A stretch of 36,192 bases of DNA from a virus, in the IMG/VR virus record IMGVR_UViG_3300040751_000165, positions 1 to 36,192 of that record. The stretch is one strand, 5' to 3'. The notes below the pieces were generated by a model. That model worked only from the letters and a program-made list of their open reading frames with translations, was not told where the DNA came from and did not search any database. Below, piece after piece: positions 1 to 8,021 of this stretch. The number at the start of each line of letters is the position of its first letter. The stretch's first letter is position 1. The position numbers and the translations under genes are program-made.

Positions 1-1002
1 AGCCATCTGAAGTGCAGAAGCAACATCAGAAGAACAGATCATTACGTTACCCTTACCACGGCGAGTTGCCTTGGCTAGTTCGTTAGCATCACGCTCGATT
101 TGGAACATAAGACCCTTGAACTTCTCAACTGACCAACGACCGTTTGAGTCGGTGTCAAGATCGAAAGTACCAGAAGTCGTTGTGTTCTTTGTAGCACCAG
201 CAACAGCAGAGTAGTTGATTGTACGAACTACTTCACGGTTGATTTCAGCTAGGATCTCAGCAGAAAGAATGTTTGACAATTCTGTTTCTGCGTCAAGACC
301 GTGAATTGCTTTAAGGTCTTGTGCAAGTTCCATTGTGTACTCAGCCTTTAGCGCACGGCTAACAGCAGTAACAGCAACTTTTTCAACTGAGAATGCCATC
401 TCGTTGAAAGCGTTAGTGCTTGAGTCGCCAAGTGCTTCACCAAGTGCAGTTGACATACCAGTGTGTACAGTATAACCAGAACCAGATGCACGGTCAGCTG
501 GGTCAGTACCGGCTTGGGTTGAACCCAACGCACCGTTAGCAACACCAAACTGATGAGCAGTGTTACCGGAAGCAAGAGCAGAGAAAGAAGTGTTTGCTTC
601 GTTAAACATTGCTTCTGCGCCAGTTTGTGATGTAAAGCGTGAACGCATTGCAAAGATAAGTCCTGTTGGACCAGTCATTGGCTGAACGCCAGCGATATCA
701 TATGCAATTAGGTTCGGCATTGAGCGGCGAACAAGTGAGATAAGAACTGGATCGTAGATATCAACATTTCCAGCACTTGCTACAGATGAAGATGCTCCCA
801 TTGCGTTAGCAGGAGCGGCCTCACCGAGAAGTGTTGGAGCGTTGTAACCACCAGAACCTTGCATCTGCTCACGGGCAGACATTTCTTGGTTTTCTAGAAG
901 TGTTGCAGTAACGGCTCTCTTATGGGCATCCTTGATTGGCTCAAGGTCGGTATGCTCAAGAACTGGCTGCCACTTCTTTTGAAGTTCATCAGATTGATAC
1001 AT
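1..1002 (-). CDS. 23: Major capsid protein gp23, N-terminal part (cut by window edge)
   Basis: This is the precursor of the T4-type hexameric shell protein, which is assembled on the scaffold core and trimmed by the gp21 protease. The first 334 codons are present and stay open to base 1. The protein begins MYQSDELQKKWQPVLEH and contains capsid-type stretches such as DPVLISLVRRSMPNLIAYD and GPTGLIFAMRSRF, as I know them from T4-like gp23. The acidic and helical first 60 or so residues fit the removable propeptide, but I cannot place the cleavage site. The start at 1002 is supported by an AAGGAG ribosome site 8 bases upstream and a late promoter just before it. It follows gp22, as in T4. The C-terminal part lies outside the window. 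Confidence 0.95.
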   Translation of the reverse strand, partial: MYQSDELQKKWQPVLEHTDLEPIKDAHKRAVTATLLENQEMSAREQMQGSGGYNAPTLLGEAAPANAMGASSSVASAGNVDIYDPVLISLVRRSMPNLIAYDIAGVQPMTGPTGLIFAMRSRFTSQTGAEAMFNEANTSFSALASGNTAHQFGVANGALGSTQAGTDPADRASGSGYTVHTGMSTALGEALGDSSTNAFNEMAFSVEKVAVTAVSRALKAEYTMELAQDLKAIHGLDAETELSNILSAEILAEINREVVRTINYSAVAGATKNTTTSGTFDLDTDSNGRWSVEKFKGLMFQIERDANELAKATRRGKGNVMICSSDVASALQMA

Positions 1003-1004
1003 TT

Positions 1005-1026
1005 TAGTTTCTCCTTTAGTAAACTA
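1005..1026 (-). promoter_or_regulatory. Small hairpin holding the gp23 ribosome site in its loop
   Basis: On the minus strand TAGTTT (1026-1021) and AAACTA (1010-1005) are perfect complements. The ten-base loop contains the AAGGAG Shine-Dalgarno of gp23. The stem has only six AT-rich pairs, so it is weak. A regulatory role is a guess. Confidence 0.25.
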
Positions 1027-1043
1027 TCAGCCTTTATAGACAA

Positions 1044-1051
1044 TATTTATA
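1044..1051 (-). promoter_or_regulatory. Late promoter TATAAATA for gp23
   Basis: The minus strand reads TATAAATA exactly, which is the T4 late -10 element. It lies in the short gap between the gp22 stop and the gp23 start, about 42 bases upstream of the gp23 ATG. This gives the capsid gene its own late transcript. Confidence 0.85.
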
Positions 1052-1056
1052 AATTA

Positions 1057-2148
1057 TTACTTTTTGATGCTTCTTGAAATGGCGTCTGTGTAAGCAGCCA
1101 TAGAGCCTGTCACTTCAGTAGCCTCTTCTTCGATTTCAAGAGGTTCTTCATCAGTTGCATCATTCTCAACAACTTCTTCCGATGGGAAGTAGTTCTCTTT
1201 GATTGTCGCTAGTTTATCAGCATATGTGTCGGCATCATAGTCAACACCTTCTGCTAGTGACTTCATCTTTTCAATTTGTGAATCAGTTAGTCCTTCACAA
1301 ACAACTGCAAGTTCCTTGTCTTTCTTCATTTCGACAAGTTCTTTTTTGATTTCGATGTTACGATCAACTTCTTCACTGACTGAAGCCTCAAGTTCTTCAA
1401 CTTTACCGGCTAGTTCGTCTACTAGATCGACTTTCTCTTCTGGAATGTCAATGTAGTTTTCAGCGAATAGATTGCGTAAACCATGCATGAAGTTTTCAAC
1501 GATTTCTGCACGGACACCCTTTTCAATAGCAAGTTCATTCTCTTTCATCCACTCTTCGGCGACATACTCAAGGTAGTCATCAAGTTTCGTGGAGAGATCC
1601 TCGACCATTGTTTCTTTTTCTGCATCAAGCTCTGAAGCCATTTCTACTGTAGCAGTGTCCAGAACTTCGTTTACCTTTGAAAGAACAGCGGCTTCAAAGA
1701 TTGTCGTTGCGGACTCTTTGAATTCCTCAGAAAGTTCTTCTGAACCAAACAATGCAGTTACATCGGCTGATACGTCAATATCTTCTTTAGTAACTTTCTT
1801 GCTCTCTTTCTTCATCTTTTTCTTAGGATGCATACCTTCTTCGGCTTCTTCTTCATCATCACCATGCATAGCGTCCATCATTGGGCCATAAGCTGCCATA
1901 AGGTCATCTTTCTTCATATCTTTCATGGCGGCAGCCATAGCATTGATCATACCGATTTTTGTTTTCGGTGGTGTTGCTTTAGTTGCTATAGGCGCAGGTA
2001 CCTCAGAATGTCCATCGTCAGCCTTCATCTCGTTAGCAGATTTCTTGGCTTCCTCAAGGTTCTCTTCTTCAGTAGCAACGTCCTCGACAACTTCCTGTGC
2101 TTCAAGGATAGCATCATCCTCTTGCGTTTCTAGTTCTTGATCGGACAT
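1057..2148 (-). CDS. 22: Prohead core scaffold protein gp22
   Basis: This is the major internal scaffold of the prohead, which organises gp23 and is later degraded by gp21. The 363-residue protein is highly charged, rich in Glu, Asp and Lys, and mostly predicted helix or coiled coil (for example the Glu-rich residues 10-40 and the Lys/Glu blocks near 110-130), as expected of a core protein. I start it at 2148 (MSDQELETQ), because AAGGAG sits 5-6 bases upstream. The in-frame ATG at 2178 is almost on top of the expected transcription start of the late promoter at 2187-2194 and would leave no leader. Position between gp21 and gp23 matches T4. The C-terminal region (TGSMAAYTDAISRSIKK) looks like the conserved gp22 tail. 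Confidence 0.88.
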   Translation of the reverse strand: MSDQELETQEDDAILEAQEVVEDVATEEENLEEAKKSANEMKADDGHSEVPAPIATKATPPKTKIGMINAMAAAMKDMKKDDLMAAYGPMMDAMHGDDEEEAEEGMHPKKKMKKESKKVTKEDIDVSADVTALFGSEELSEEFKESATTIFEAAVLSKVNEVLDTATVEMASELDAEKETMVEDLSTKLDDYLEYVAEEWMKENELAIEKGVRAEIVENFMHGLRNLFAENYIDIPEEKVDLVDELAGKVEELEASVSEEVDRNIEIKKELVEMKKDKELAVVCEGLTDSQIEKMKSLAEGVDYDADTYADKLATIKENYFPSEEVVENDATDEEPLEIEEEATEVTGSMAAYTDAISRSIKK

Positions 2149-2186
2149 TTGAGTCTCCTTTATCAGATAATTACTCATTTAATCTA

Positions 2187-2194
2187 TATTTATA
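2187..2194 (-). promoter_or_regulatory. Late promoter TATAAATA for gp22
   Basis: An exact TATAAATA on the minus strand sits about 38 bases before the gp22 ATG at 2148, in the gap after the gp21 stop. Its position argues for the inner gp22 start. Confidence 0.85.
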
Positions 2195-2197
2195 ATA

Positions 2198-2860
2198 TTA
2201 CAATTTTGAGAGGAAATTCTCGAAAACTTTCAGTTTCACGCTCTCAAGTTCAGACTTGGAAGCCTTCTTGATCTCTGTTTCATAATCAGCAATCGTGGCT
2301 TCTCTGATTATGCCATTTTCCCAAACCCACTCTTTACTTTCCATGATGCCATTTACAAAAGCATCTGGTGCTGATGGGTCAGCAACAATGTCAGCGGCAG
2401 TTGCAAGATAGAAATCTTTTTGCACTTCTTGTGCGCCAGCTTTTCCAGCTTTAAGACTGCCCATACCACGACTTGATACTCCAAGTTGTGCGCCTTCGTC
2501 CATAAGAGACTTGACGATTGCACCATATGGAGTTTCAGTCATAATCTTTGCTTTACCCATGAAGTTAGAACCATCTTGTTTTAGTTCTGTAATCATGTGT
2601 GAAACTCTCTCAAGGTTGATTGTAGGACCCTGAGGATGACCTAGTTCGCCATAGGCACGTTTCTTTTCAACGTATTCTTTATTATATCTGGCAACTTCTG
2701 TAGCAAGGGTTTCTGCTGGATATACACGACCGTTGCGATTTTTGATATCACCTTGCATAAAGACACCTTCAATGAAGTACGACTTTTTGCCGCTATCGTC
2801 TTTTGCTTCTGTGATATAGTTAATGTCTTCGTTGACTTCGCAAATAAGTTTTAGGCTCAT
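2198..2860 (-). CDS. 21: Prohead core protease gp21
   Basis: This is the maturation protease of T4-like heads. It sits in the prohead core and cleaves the scaffold and capsid proteins before DNA packaging. The 220-residue protein has the family features: the early NRNGRVYP stretch (41-48), GELGHP with the likely catalytic His75, and the GVSSRGMGS loop with the likely catalytic Ser129 or Ser130. Length is close to T4 gp21 (about 212). The start overlaps the stop of the upstream 94-residue gene as ATGA, so the two are translationally coupled. Order gp20-gp67/68-gp21-gp22-gp23 is the T4 head cluster. Nothing appears broken. Confidence 0.93.
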   Translation of the reverse strand: MSLKLICEVNEDINYITEAKDDSGKKSYFIEGVFMQGDIKNRNGRVYPAETLATEVARYNKEYVEKKRAYGELGHPQGPTINLERVSHMITELKQDGSNFMGKAKIMTETPYGAIVKSLMDEGAQLGVSSRGMGSLKAGKAGAQEVQKDFYLATAADIVADPSAPDAFVNGIMESKEWVWENGIIREATIADYETEIKKASKSELESVKLKVFENFLSKL

Positions 2861-3141
2861 GTCGCAATCTCCGCTACTTTGGTTCCGAATACACCACTAT
2901 TCGCAGTGATTGTATCTTGTGGCCGTTTCCTAACAGTTACAACTTCATTTGCATTTAGTCTAATAGATACTTGACTGCCAGGATAGTTACCATGTTGTCC
3001 ATTTTCTTGTGGATCAGCAGTATTTGCTATTACAATAGTTCTAGCAGTACCATCGTTAGTGATACGAACAGCAGTGGCGTTATATACATTATTTGCGGCT
3101 GTCCCAAACGCAACAGTATTTGCAAGAACCTTAATAGCCAT
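2857..3141 (-). CDS. Small protein between prohead core and protease genes, unknown
   Basis: I do not recognise this 94-residue protein with certainty. It has no signal peptide or membrane segment and reads as an all-beta domain, with alternating hydrophobic and polar residues, several ITNDG or ANTAD turns, and a VTVRKRPQDTITANSG stretch near the end. It starts with TAATG on the stop of the upstream acidic core protein and ends with ATGA on gp21, so it is locked into the head-assembly operon. T4 has no gene at this place. By position and fold type it could be a head decoration, core or vertex protein, but this is inference. I recall similar short beta proteins in marine T4-like phages and cannot confirm it. 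Confidence 0.75.
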   Translation of the reverse strand: MAIKVLANTVAFGTAANNVYNATAVRITNDGTARTIVIANTADPQENGQHGNYPGSQVSIRLNANEVVTVRKRPQDTITANSGVFGTKVAEIAT

Positions 3142-3680
3142 TACTTACCTCCTAATGCGATATCCATCATCTTCATAAAAGAATTTGGATCTTTTTCAAC
3201 TGCATCGGCAAACTTTGCTTTTGTAGCATCATTCTTAATGCGTTTGTCGTGTGCATTTACCATTGCTGATGCAGTAGTAAGATCAATTCTCATTGTCTTA
3301 CCATTAGCAAACTTTACTTTTTGCATCTGCTTATCTTTAACGATCTTTCTGAGGGTATCCATAACGCCTTCTTCTAGGTCTTCATCATCTTCGTCTTCAT
3401 CATCTTCGTCCTCATCATCAGCTTCTTCTTTGATTGGCTTGACAGGCTTCTTTTCACCAGCGTCTTTACCTTTAGGTGTTGTTGGCTTAGTAGAACCCGT
3501 ATGCACTTCATCATCGGCAGTTGGATGCGGCTCTGTCTCTTTTACATGAGCGTCATCAAAATCTTTCTCGCCTTTAGAGCGTGGCTTTAGTTGTTTTTCG
3601 TCATTCTTAGGCGTTTTTGCTGAAAGATCAGCGGCACTTGCCTCAACGAAAGTGCTAAACTTCTGAATCTTGGACATCAT
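3141..3680 (-). CDS. Acidic prohead core protein, gp68-like by position
   Basis: A 179-residue protein with a basic/acidic N-terminal half, a solid acidic tract at residues 85-104 (mostly Asp and Glu) and a positively charged helical C-terminal third (MDTLRKIVKDKQMQKVKF onwards). Such charge segregation is typical of T4 prohead core proteins, and the place between gp67-like and gp21 is that of gp68. Similarity to T4 gp68 is not obvious by eye. I start at the ATG pair at 3680/3677 (MMSKIQKF), which has a GGGG ribosome site and lies inside the end of the upstream gene (26-base overlap). An in-frame ATG at 3725 is further inside that gene and has no good ribosome site. The acidic tract is coded by a 15-base tandem repeat. 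Confidence 0.75.
   Translation of the reverse strand: MMSKIQKFSTFVEASAADLSAKTPKNDEKQLKPRSKGEKDFDDAHVKETEPHPTADDEVHTGSTKPTTPKGKDAGEKKPVKPIKEEADDEDEDDEDEDDEDLEEGVMDTLRKIVKDKQMQKVKFANGKTMRIDLTTASAMVNAHDKRIKNDATKAKFADAVEKDPNSFMKMMDIALGGK
3365..3425 (-). repeat. Short tandem repeat coding the Asp/Glu tract
   Basis: Roughly 15-base units of the form TTCATCATCTTCGTC (plus strand) follow each other and code the Glu/Asp run of the acidic core protein. Such a repeat may change length by slippage while keeping the frame. Confidence 0.6.
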
Positions 3681-3855
3681 TATCCCCTTCGTCTGATACT
3701 TGTGCAGACATAAATTGAGATGCAACTTCTATACGCTTTAGTTCAATTGCATCAGCGACCTTATCAGCCATGATGTTATTGATAGCATTCTTAAATTCGG
3801 CAGTGTTACCGTCAACAGCGAACTCTACTGCATCTCTTGTTGTATAGTCTGACAT
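3655..3855 (-). CDS. 67: Small prohead core protein, gp67-like
   Basis: A 66-residue protein with a helical first two thirds (DAVEFAVDGNTAEFKNAIN, then MADKVADAIELKRIEVASQF) and an acidic tail (DEGDNDVQDSEV). This build (short helix-rich body, acidic end, directly after the portal gene) matches T4 gp67, the prohead core protein also called PIP, and similar short genes in marine relatives. An exact late promoter lies only about 20 bases upstream. The last 26 bases overlap the start of the acidic core gene. The assignment is by position and pattern; sequence identity to T4 gp67 is low by eye. Confidence 0.7.
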   Translation of the reverse strand: MSDYTTRDAVEFAVDGNTAEFKNAINNIMADKVADAIELKRIEVASQFMSAQVSDEGDNDVQDSEV

Positions 3856-3874
3856 ATTAAATCTCCTGTAATTC

Positions 3875-3882
3875 TATTTATA
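3875..3882 (-). promoter_or_regulatory. Late promoter TATAAATA for the prohead core genes
   Basis: An exact TATAAATA on the minus strand lies between the portal stop and the gp67-like ATG, 20 bases before the start. It likely drives gp67-like, the acidic core protein, the 94-residue gene and gp21 as one unit. Confidence 0.85.
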
Positions 3883-3898
3883 ATAAATTGCAATTAGA

Positions 3899-5389
3899 TT
3901 AATTGAACTCATCATTATCAATTTCACCATCGCCTTCGTCTTCAATCTCTTGATTAATCTGTTCAATATCTTCTTCTGTCTGGCGTAGAACATTTTTCTG
4001 AATCCAAGCAGTAGAGAAATATTTACCAGTGTACTGATCAACATCTTGCAACAGACGTAATCTATTTTCAAGAACTTCAGAATCTTTTAGTTCTGCAAAA
4101 TGATTATCTTCCATGAAATCATAATGAATATTATCCTGCATCTCTTTCCACTCTGCGGCTGTGATTACACCTTTGAGTAGTAGTTGACGCTCAAGAAGAA
4201 TATGAAAAATTTCTGAGAAGCGTGTTCTTAGACGACCAACAAAGCGAGAGAACTTTAATTCATCTCTTGTGATCTCTGAAGCACGACCAAGATTGAAAGC
4301 ACCATCTGCCTGTAATCTTGTTGTAGGAACATTCAATGCTTCATATAATTTGTTTTTGAAATAGTTTACATCGTCCATTTCGCCAAGATTCTGGCCACCA
4401 GGAAGAGTTGTAATCTCTGTGCCACGACCACCTTCTCTGCGAGGCAGCCAATAATCCTCAAGCATTGTAAGAAACTTACGATCATCTCTGACTTCGCCAG
4501 TGTTCGCATCATATACAAGTTTGTTCTTGTGCTTGACCATCATATCACGCAGATATTGCTCTGCTTTTGCTTTTGGTAAGTTACCAACATCAATGTAAAA
4601 GATTCTACGCTCTGGCGCCCGTGCCAAACGATAGATAACTGTGGCATCTTCTAACATACGCAACTGATTTAGTGGCTTCAGTGCTTTGTGAAGATACGAT
4701 AATACTGTGTAATTTTTTGTATCTAGAAGGCCGCTGTTGCAATATGCAATCGAATCTGGTGCAATCTTTAAACCTTCACCCTCTGAAGTGATACCCTTTG
4801 ACTGATAAATGTAAAATTCATCATAGCGTTTAGTTAGTGAAATCTCGCCAACTCTAGCCTTTTGATCACGTTTTTCTTTACGAACTTTTTTAATCTTACG
4901 AGGATCAATATGCCTTAGTTCTTTGATTCCCGCTCTTGGGTTCTTAATATCAATAACAATATGATAGAATAGTCTACCATCAACATACCAATTACGAAAG
5001 ATATCATATGCTCTATAATTGAATTTCATTAACTTCAGAATATAATCAAATTCATCTCTAATTTTATCTTTGATCGCCGCCGATGCCTCAATGTCATCTA
5101 GCACAATCTCTACTGGTGCTTGATTATTGTCAGCAACGATTGCCTCATTAATGATATCGTCAACTGCTTTCTCAGCCTCAGGCTGTTGAGCCATCTCACG
5201 ATACTTAGTAATGAGTTGTGATTCGTTTTTTACTGTATTTTCTAAGTCTACGGTTGTGCCAAACGCACCGCCCTCAGCTACAGTGATGCTTCCATCATCT
5301 TGCGCTGGTGGTACGAATGAAGGTAAATTGTCGAGTTGTGTCTCTTTCTCTTCTTTACCTATTTTGAAACCGAATAGATTTACTGCCAT
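3899..5389 (-). CDS. 20: Portal vertex protein gp20
   Basis: Forms the dodecameric portal at the head vertex, through which DNA is pumped by gp17 and to which the neck binds. At 496 residues it is near the usual size of gp20 (about 520-560). Typical stretches are visible: KYREMAQQPEAEKAVDDIIN near residue 60, RHIDPRKIKKVRKEK near 160, and LEDATVIYRLARAPERRIFYIDVGNLPK near 250, the region widely used as a T4-like marker. The end is acidic. The start at 5389 has an AGGA ribosome site. A CATAAATA late promoter inside a hairpin lies just upstream. Confidence 0.96.
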   Translation of the reverse strand: MAVNLFGFKIGKEEKETQLDNLPSFVPPAQDDGSITVAEGGAFGTTVDLENTVKNESQLITKYREMAQQPEAEKAVDDIINEAIVADNNQAPVEIVLDDIEASAAIKDKIRDEFDYILKLMKFNYRAYDIFRNWYVDGRLFYHIVIDIKNPRAGIKELRHIDPRKIKKVRKEKRDQKARVGEISLTKRYDEFYIYQSKGITSEGEGLKIAPDSIAYCNSGLLDTKNYTVLSYLHKALKPLNQLRMLEDATVIYRLARAPERRIFYIDVGNLPKAKAEQYLRDMMVKHKNKLVYDANTGEVRDDRKFLTMLEDYWLPRREGGRGTEITTLPGGQNLGEMDDVNYFKNKLYEALNVPTTRLQADGAFNLGRASEITRDELKFSRFVGRLRTRFSEIFHILLERQLLLKGVITAAEWKEMQDNIHYDFMEDNHFAELKDSEVLENRLRLLQDVDQYTGKYFSTAWIQKNVLRQTEEDIEQINQEIEDEGDGEIDNDEFN

Positions 5390-5410
5390 TACTTAATCCT
5401 CAATGAAAAT

Positions 5411-5446
5411 GGGGGAGCGTCCAATACTATTTATGACGCCCCACCC
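5411..5446 (-). terminator. GC-rich hairpin between gp19 and gp20, probable terminator
   Basis: On the minus strand GGGGCGTC (5442-5435) pairs with GACGCTCC (5421-5414) over eight positions, one of them G-U, and two more G-C pairs follow after a mismatch. The loop is 13 bases and the 3' flank is ATTTTCATT. The T-run is short, so termination may be partial. The loop carries most of a late promoter box. Confidence 0.6.
5428..5435 (-). promoter_or_regulatory. Variant late promoter CATAAATA for gp20
   Basis: The minus strand reads CATAAATA, one base from the T4 late consensus. It lies about 39 bases before the gp20 ATG and mostly inside the loop of the hairpin described for this gap. The same variant stands before gp19, which supports it as a real form in this phage. 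Confidence 0.6.
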
Positions 5447-5466
5447 AACATAATTAAAAAGCGGAT

Positions 5467-6015
5467 TTAGATACCACCGGCGTTGCCAGTAGTTCCGCCA
5501 GATACTTCCCAATAATCGTACTGGAAAGTGACAGTGTATTCTTGAATACCTTCTGTTTCCCATGCTAGGTCGATGGTGCTAACCTCTGTTGGAAAAATAC
5601 CAACAAAGTTATACTCCCTAAGAAGATCACCTGTTTGCGAATACTGAAGTACCTGAGCGTTTGCTTTGTACAATGATGGTGCTGAACCACCAGTATTTCT
5701 TAGGTTGCCTTGAAAAGAGTTAATTGAATTAGACCACTGTTCCATTGCATTGCGAATTGCAAAGTCTTCATCGTTGATGATCGTTGGTGCCCATTCTGCA
5801 AATGTTCTATTACCAGCAATCTTTACAGTGCGGCCGAAGTATGGAACTTCGACTACACCCAAAGTAGCGGCTGGAATCTGAGCGGCTTTGCAGAGAAAAG
5901 GTACCTGTACATCAGCGACACCGTTGATTGGGTTCGTGATTTGTACTTGGAACAATGAATTTCTAGCACCACCCGCTTTGAGGGCGCCTGAAAATTCGTT
6001 TACATTAAAAGCCAT
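5467..6015 (-). CDS. 19: Tail tube protein gp19
   Basis: Subunit of the inner tail tube, around which the sheath assembles and through which DNA passes. The 182-residue protein begins MAFNVNEFSGALKAGGARNS and carries the tube-family core: PFLCKAAQIPAATLGVVEVP (residues about 39-58), YFGRTVKIAGNRTF, a central NAMEQWSNSIN helix and a C-terminal YTVTFQYDYWE strand. T4 gp19 is 163 residues, so the length fits. It starts with an AGGAG ribosome site and has a CATAAATA box directly upstream, overlapping the gp18 stop. It is followed by the hairpin before gp20. Confidence 0.95.
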   Translation of the reverse strand: MAFNVNEFSGALKAGGARNSLFQVQITNPINGVADVQVPFLCKAAQIPAATLGVVEVPYFGRTVKIAGNRTFAEWAPTIINDEDFAIRNAMEQWSNSINSFQGNLRNTGGSAPSLYKANAQVLQYSQTGDLLREYNFVGIFPTEVSTIDLAWETEGIQEYTVTFQYDYWEVSGGTTGNAGGI

Positions 6016-6036
6016 TGTCTTTTCTCCTGTCTACTT

Positions 6037-6044
6037 TATTTATG
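6037..6044 (-). promoter_or_regulatory. Variant late promoter CATAAATA for gp19
   Basis: CATAAATA on the minus strand overlaps the last codon and stop of gp18 and lies about 22 bases before the gp19 ATG. It would let the abundant tube protein be transcribed apart from the sheath. Confidence 0.6.
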
Positions 6045-7953
6045 TTGCTCTGCCGACGATTTCAGAAAACTCAACGCCAGTTCTTACAGCAACAAAGTTC
6101 AACTGGATAAAGTTGATAGAACGAGCAGGTTTAACATAAATGTCACCCACAAATTCGTTATTATCAATGACTTGACCAGTGTTATTCGTTCCGTCACAGA
6201 CAACTTGGAAGTCCGTGATACCACGGCGACCTTGTACATCTCTGAGGAATGGCTCAACTAGGTTCTTAAACTGTGACCGTGTGAACTCATCATTGAACTC
6301 AAAGAGAGTAAACTTGGACGCTGTACTAATTGCTTTCTCAAGTACGATAAACAATCTACGAACATTGATACGATCAAATGCGCTTGGCTGTGCAAGCATT
6401 GTCTTATCACCGAATAGAACTGTACCCTGACCTGGGAATGTCACGACAGGATTGATGCCCTTCTTGTAAAGTTCATCTCTATCAGCCTTGCTTGGATTAT
6501 AAGCGAGTTTGATAACATTCTTGACATTACCACGATTGAAACCTGCAGGACTGAACCATGGATCTCTTGTCAAGTCTGTTTGTACCATTAGACCAGCAGT
6601 GTCGCCGTTTAGTGGAACATAACGATAGATATCGTTGTATTTATCATACTGATATTTCCAGCCTGAATCCATGACTGCATATGAGGATGATGGTAGACCA
6701 TCTCTAAATGCAATAACATCAGCCACTTCTTTACCTTCGTAACCGTTGTTGTTTACAACATCGGCTCTTTCTGGTGAGATAACAGCGACACAATCTTTAC
6801 GGTGTTCAGCAATATTGTTGATAATATGTGTAGCAACAGTGGAACTTGAGCCTGAGCCAAGAACCAATGAAACATCTACAGTATCAGCATCTTTAAATTT
6901 ATTGTAAGCAGTAATATATGCGCCATCGCTGGCAGAACCATCTTTACCTTTTGTCATGCTGTTTGTTATTGGCAAATCATTACCTGGGTAATTCGTGCCT
7001 AGTCGAGCATTTGTACCCGCTTTTGAAGCATTTGAGTTGTGGGCACCAAACCATACCCATGCAGATTGCTCATTAATAACATCTTTGTAGTATAGACCGG
7101 CACCCTGTTCGTCTTTAGCATCTGGCGCCATTGAAACATTTTCATATGTCTCAATTAATGAACTAGACTGACCTGTGATGACACCATCTTCATCAACAAT
7201 AGCAACATGCAGTGCGTCTCCTTGAGCGTTTACTGTGTTAGCAAATGTTGTAGTTGTTGGTGCCCGATCAAAGTTCGGATAGAACTCCCACTGACGAGTC
7301 AATGATGGTGCATAGTTAGAAACTGTGTTACCGCCATATGCTGTTGACAGTGTAATTGTGTTACCAGAAAGAACGGATACTTTACGAGCCTCTCTGTCTG
7401 GTCCAAGCAAAATTCTGTCACCAACAACAAACTGTGTCTCTGTGTTAGAAGTGCCTTGTCCGTCACCAGCAAGTGTGACAGTCTTTGAATTGTTTGTAGC
7501 ATAGTAGTTAGTTGTAACCGAACTCTCCCATGCATTCGCATTGTGACATACTGAAACTTTCAAAGAATTGCCAATGTCGCCAGGATATTTTGCTACCCAA
7601 TCGCCATGACCACTTGAATGTGCGTATGTTTCATTATAGTAATCTTCATTACTAATATAAGCGCCTGTGCCACCAGTTGTCGCATTGTTAGCACTTGTAA
7701 CAGCACGACTTACAAATAGCGAATTGCCATATGCAAGAAAGTTGGCAGCCGTAAAAAAGTCATCAGCGGTATTTGCATTAGGTTTATTAAAGACAGTTAC
7801 AAGATTGTCTTCAGTACTAACTAGGACACGCTGATCAACTGGGCCCCACTTAAAGTGTCCTGCGAGGGCACCGGTGGTTGTTGATACGGCAGGCACCACC
7901 GTAGTGAGATCAATCTCACTGACATTTACTCCTGGTGATACTTGAAAAGCCAT
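6040..7953 (-). CDS. 18: Contractile tail sheath protein gp18
   Basis: Forms the contractile outer tail. The 637-residue length is close to T4 gp18 (659). The N-terminus MAFQVSPGVNVSEIDLTTVV and the C-terminal half (FIVLEKAISTASKFTLFEFN, then RDVQGRRGITDFQVVCDGTN) are classic sheath sequence. The C-terminal part makes the conserved handshake core of the sheath, the middle the variable outer domains. Residues about 157-210 hold a small beta module (GTSNTETQFVVGDRILLG, then TITLSTAYGG) that also appears in the baseplate proteins of this window. A TATAAATA box is 50 bases upstream. The stop overlaps the gp19 promoter. Confidence 0.96.
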   Translation of the reverse strand: MAFQVSPGVNVSEIDLTTVVPAVSTTTGALAGHFKWGPVDQRVLVSTEDNLVTVFNKPNANTADDFFTAANFLAYGNSLFVSRAVTSANNATTGGTGAYISNEDYYNETYAHSSGHGDWVAKYPGDIGNSLKVSVCHNANAWESSVTTNYYATNNSKTVTLAGDGQGTSNTETQFVVGDRILLGPDREARKVSVLSGNTITLSTAYGGNTVSNYAPSLTRQWEFYPNFDRAPTTTTFANTVNAQGDALHVAIVDEDGVITGQSSSLIETYENVSMAPDAKDEQGAGLYYKDVINEQSAWVWFGAHNSNASKAGTNARLGTNYPGNDLPITNSMTKGKDGSASDGAYITAYNKFKDADTVDVSLVLGSGSSSTVATHIINNIAEHRKDCVAVISPERADVVNNNGYEGKEVADVIAFRDGLPSSSYAVMDSGWKYQYDKYNDIYRYVPLNGDTAGLMVQTDLTRDPWFSPAGFNRGNVKNVIKLAYNPSKADRDELYKKGINPVVTFPGQGTVLFGDKTMLAQPSAFDRINVRRLFIVLEKAISTASKFTLFEFNDEFTRSQFKNLVEPFLRDVQGRRGITDFQVVCDGTNNTGQVIDNNEFVGDIYVKPARSINFIQLNFVAVRTGVEFSEIVGRAT

Positions 7954-8002
7954 TTTTTCATCTCCTTCTAAGAATATTCAAAATAATCTCTGATTTACTC
8001 AA

Positions 8003-8010
8003 TATTTATA
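8003..8010 (-). promoter_or_regulatory. Late promoter TATAAATA for gp18
   Basis: An exact TATAAATA on the minus strand lies in the 68-base gap between the gp17 stop and the gp18 ATG. Confidence 0.85.
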
Positions 8011-8021
8011 AAAACGAGTGT

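Noticed and set aside
2148-2178. Upstream in-frame ATG for gp22 at 2178.
   Set aside because: It lies nearly at the predicted transcription start of the late promoter and has no ribosome site, while the ATG at 2148 has AAGGAG at good spacing.
2971-3549. 192-codon open frame on the plus strand across the 94-residue and acidic core genes, with a long Ser run.
   Set aside because: The Ser run is simply the complement of the Asp/Glu repeat. The minus-strand genes there are tightly coupled and well supported.
3681-3725. Upstream in-frame ATG for the acidic core protein at 3725.
   Set aside because: It is deep inside the preceding gene without a ribosome site; the ATG pair at 3680/3677 follows a purine-rich GGGGATA site.
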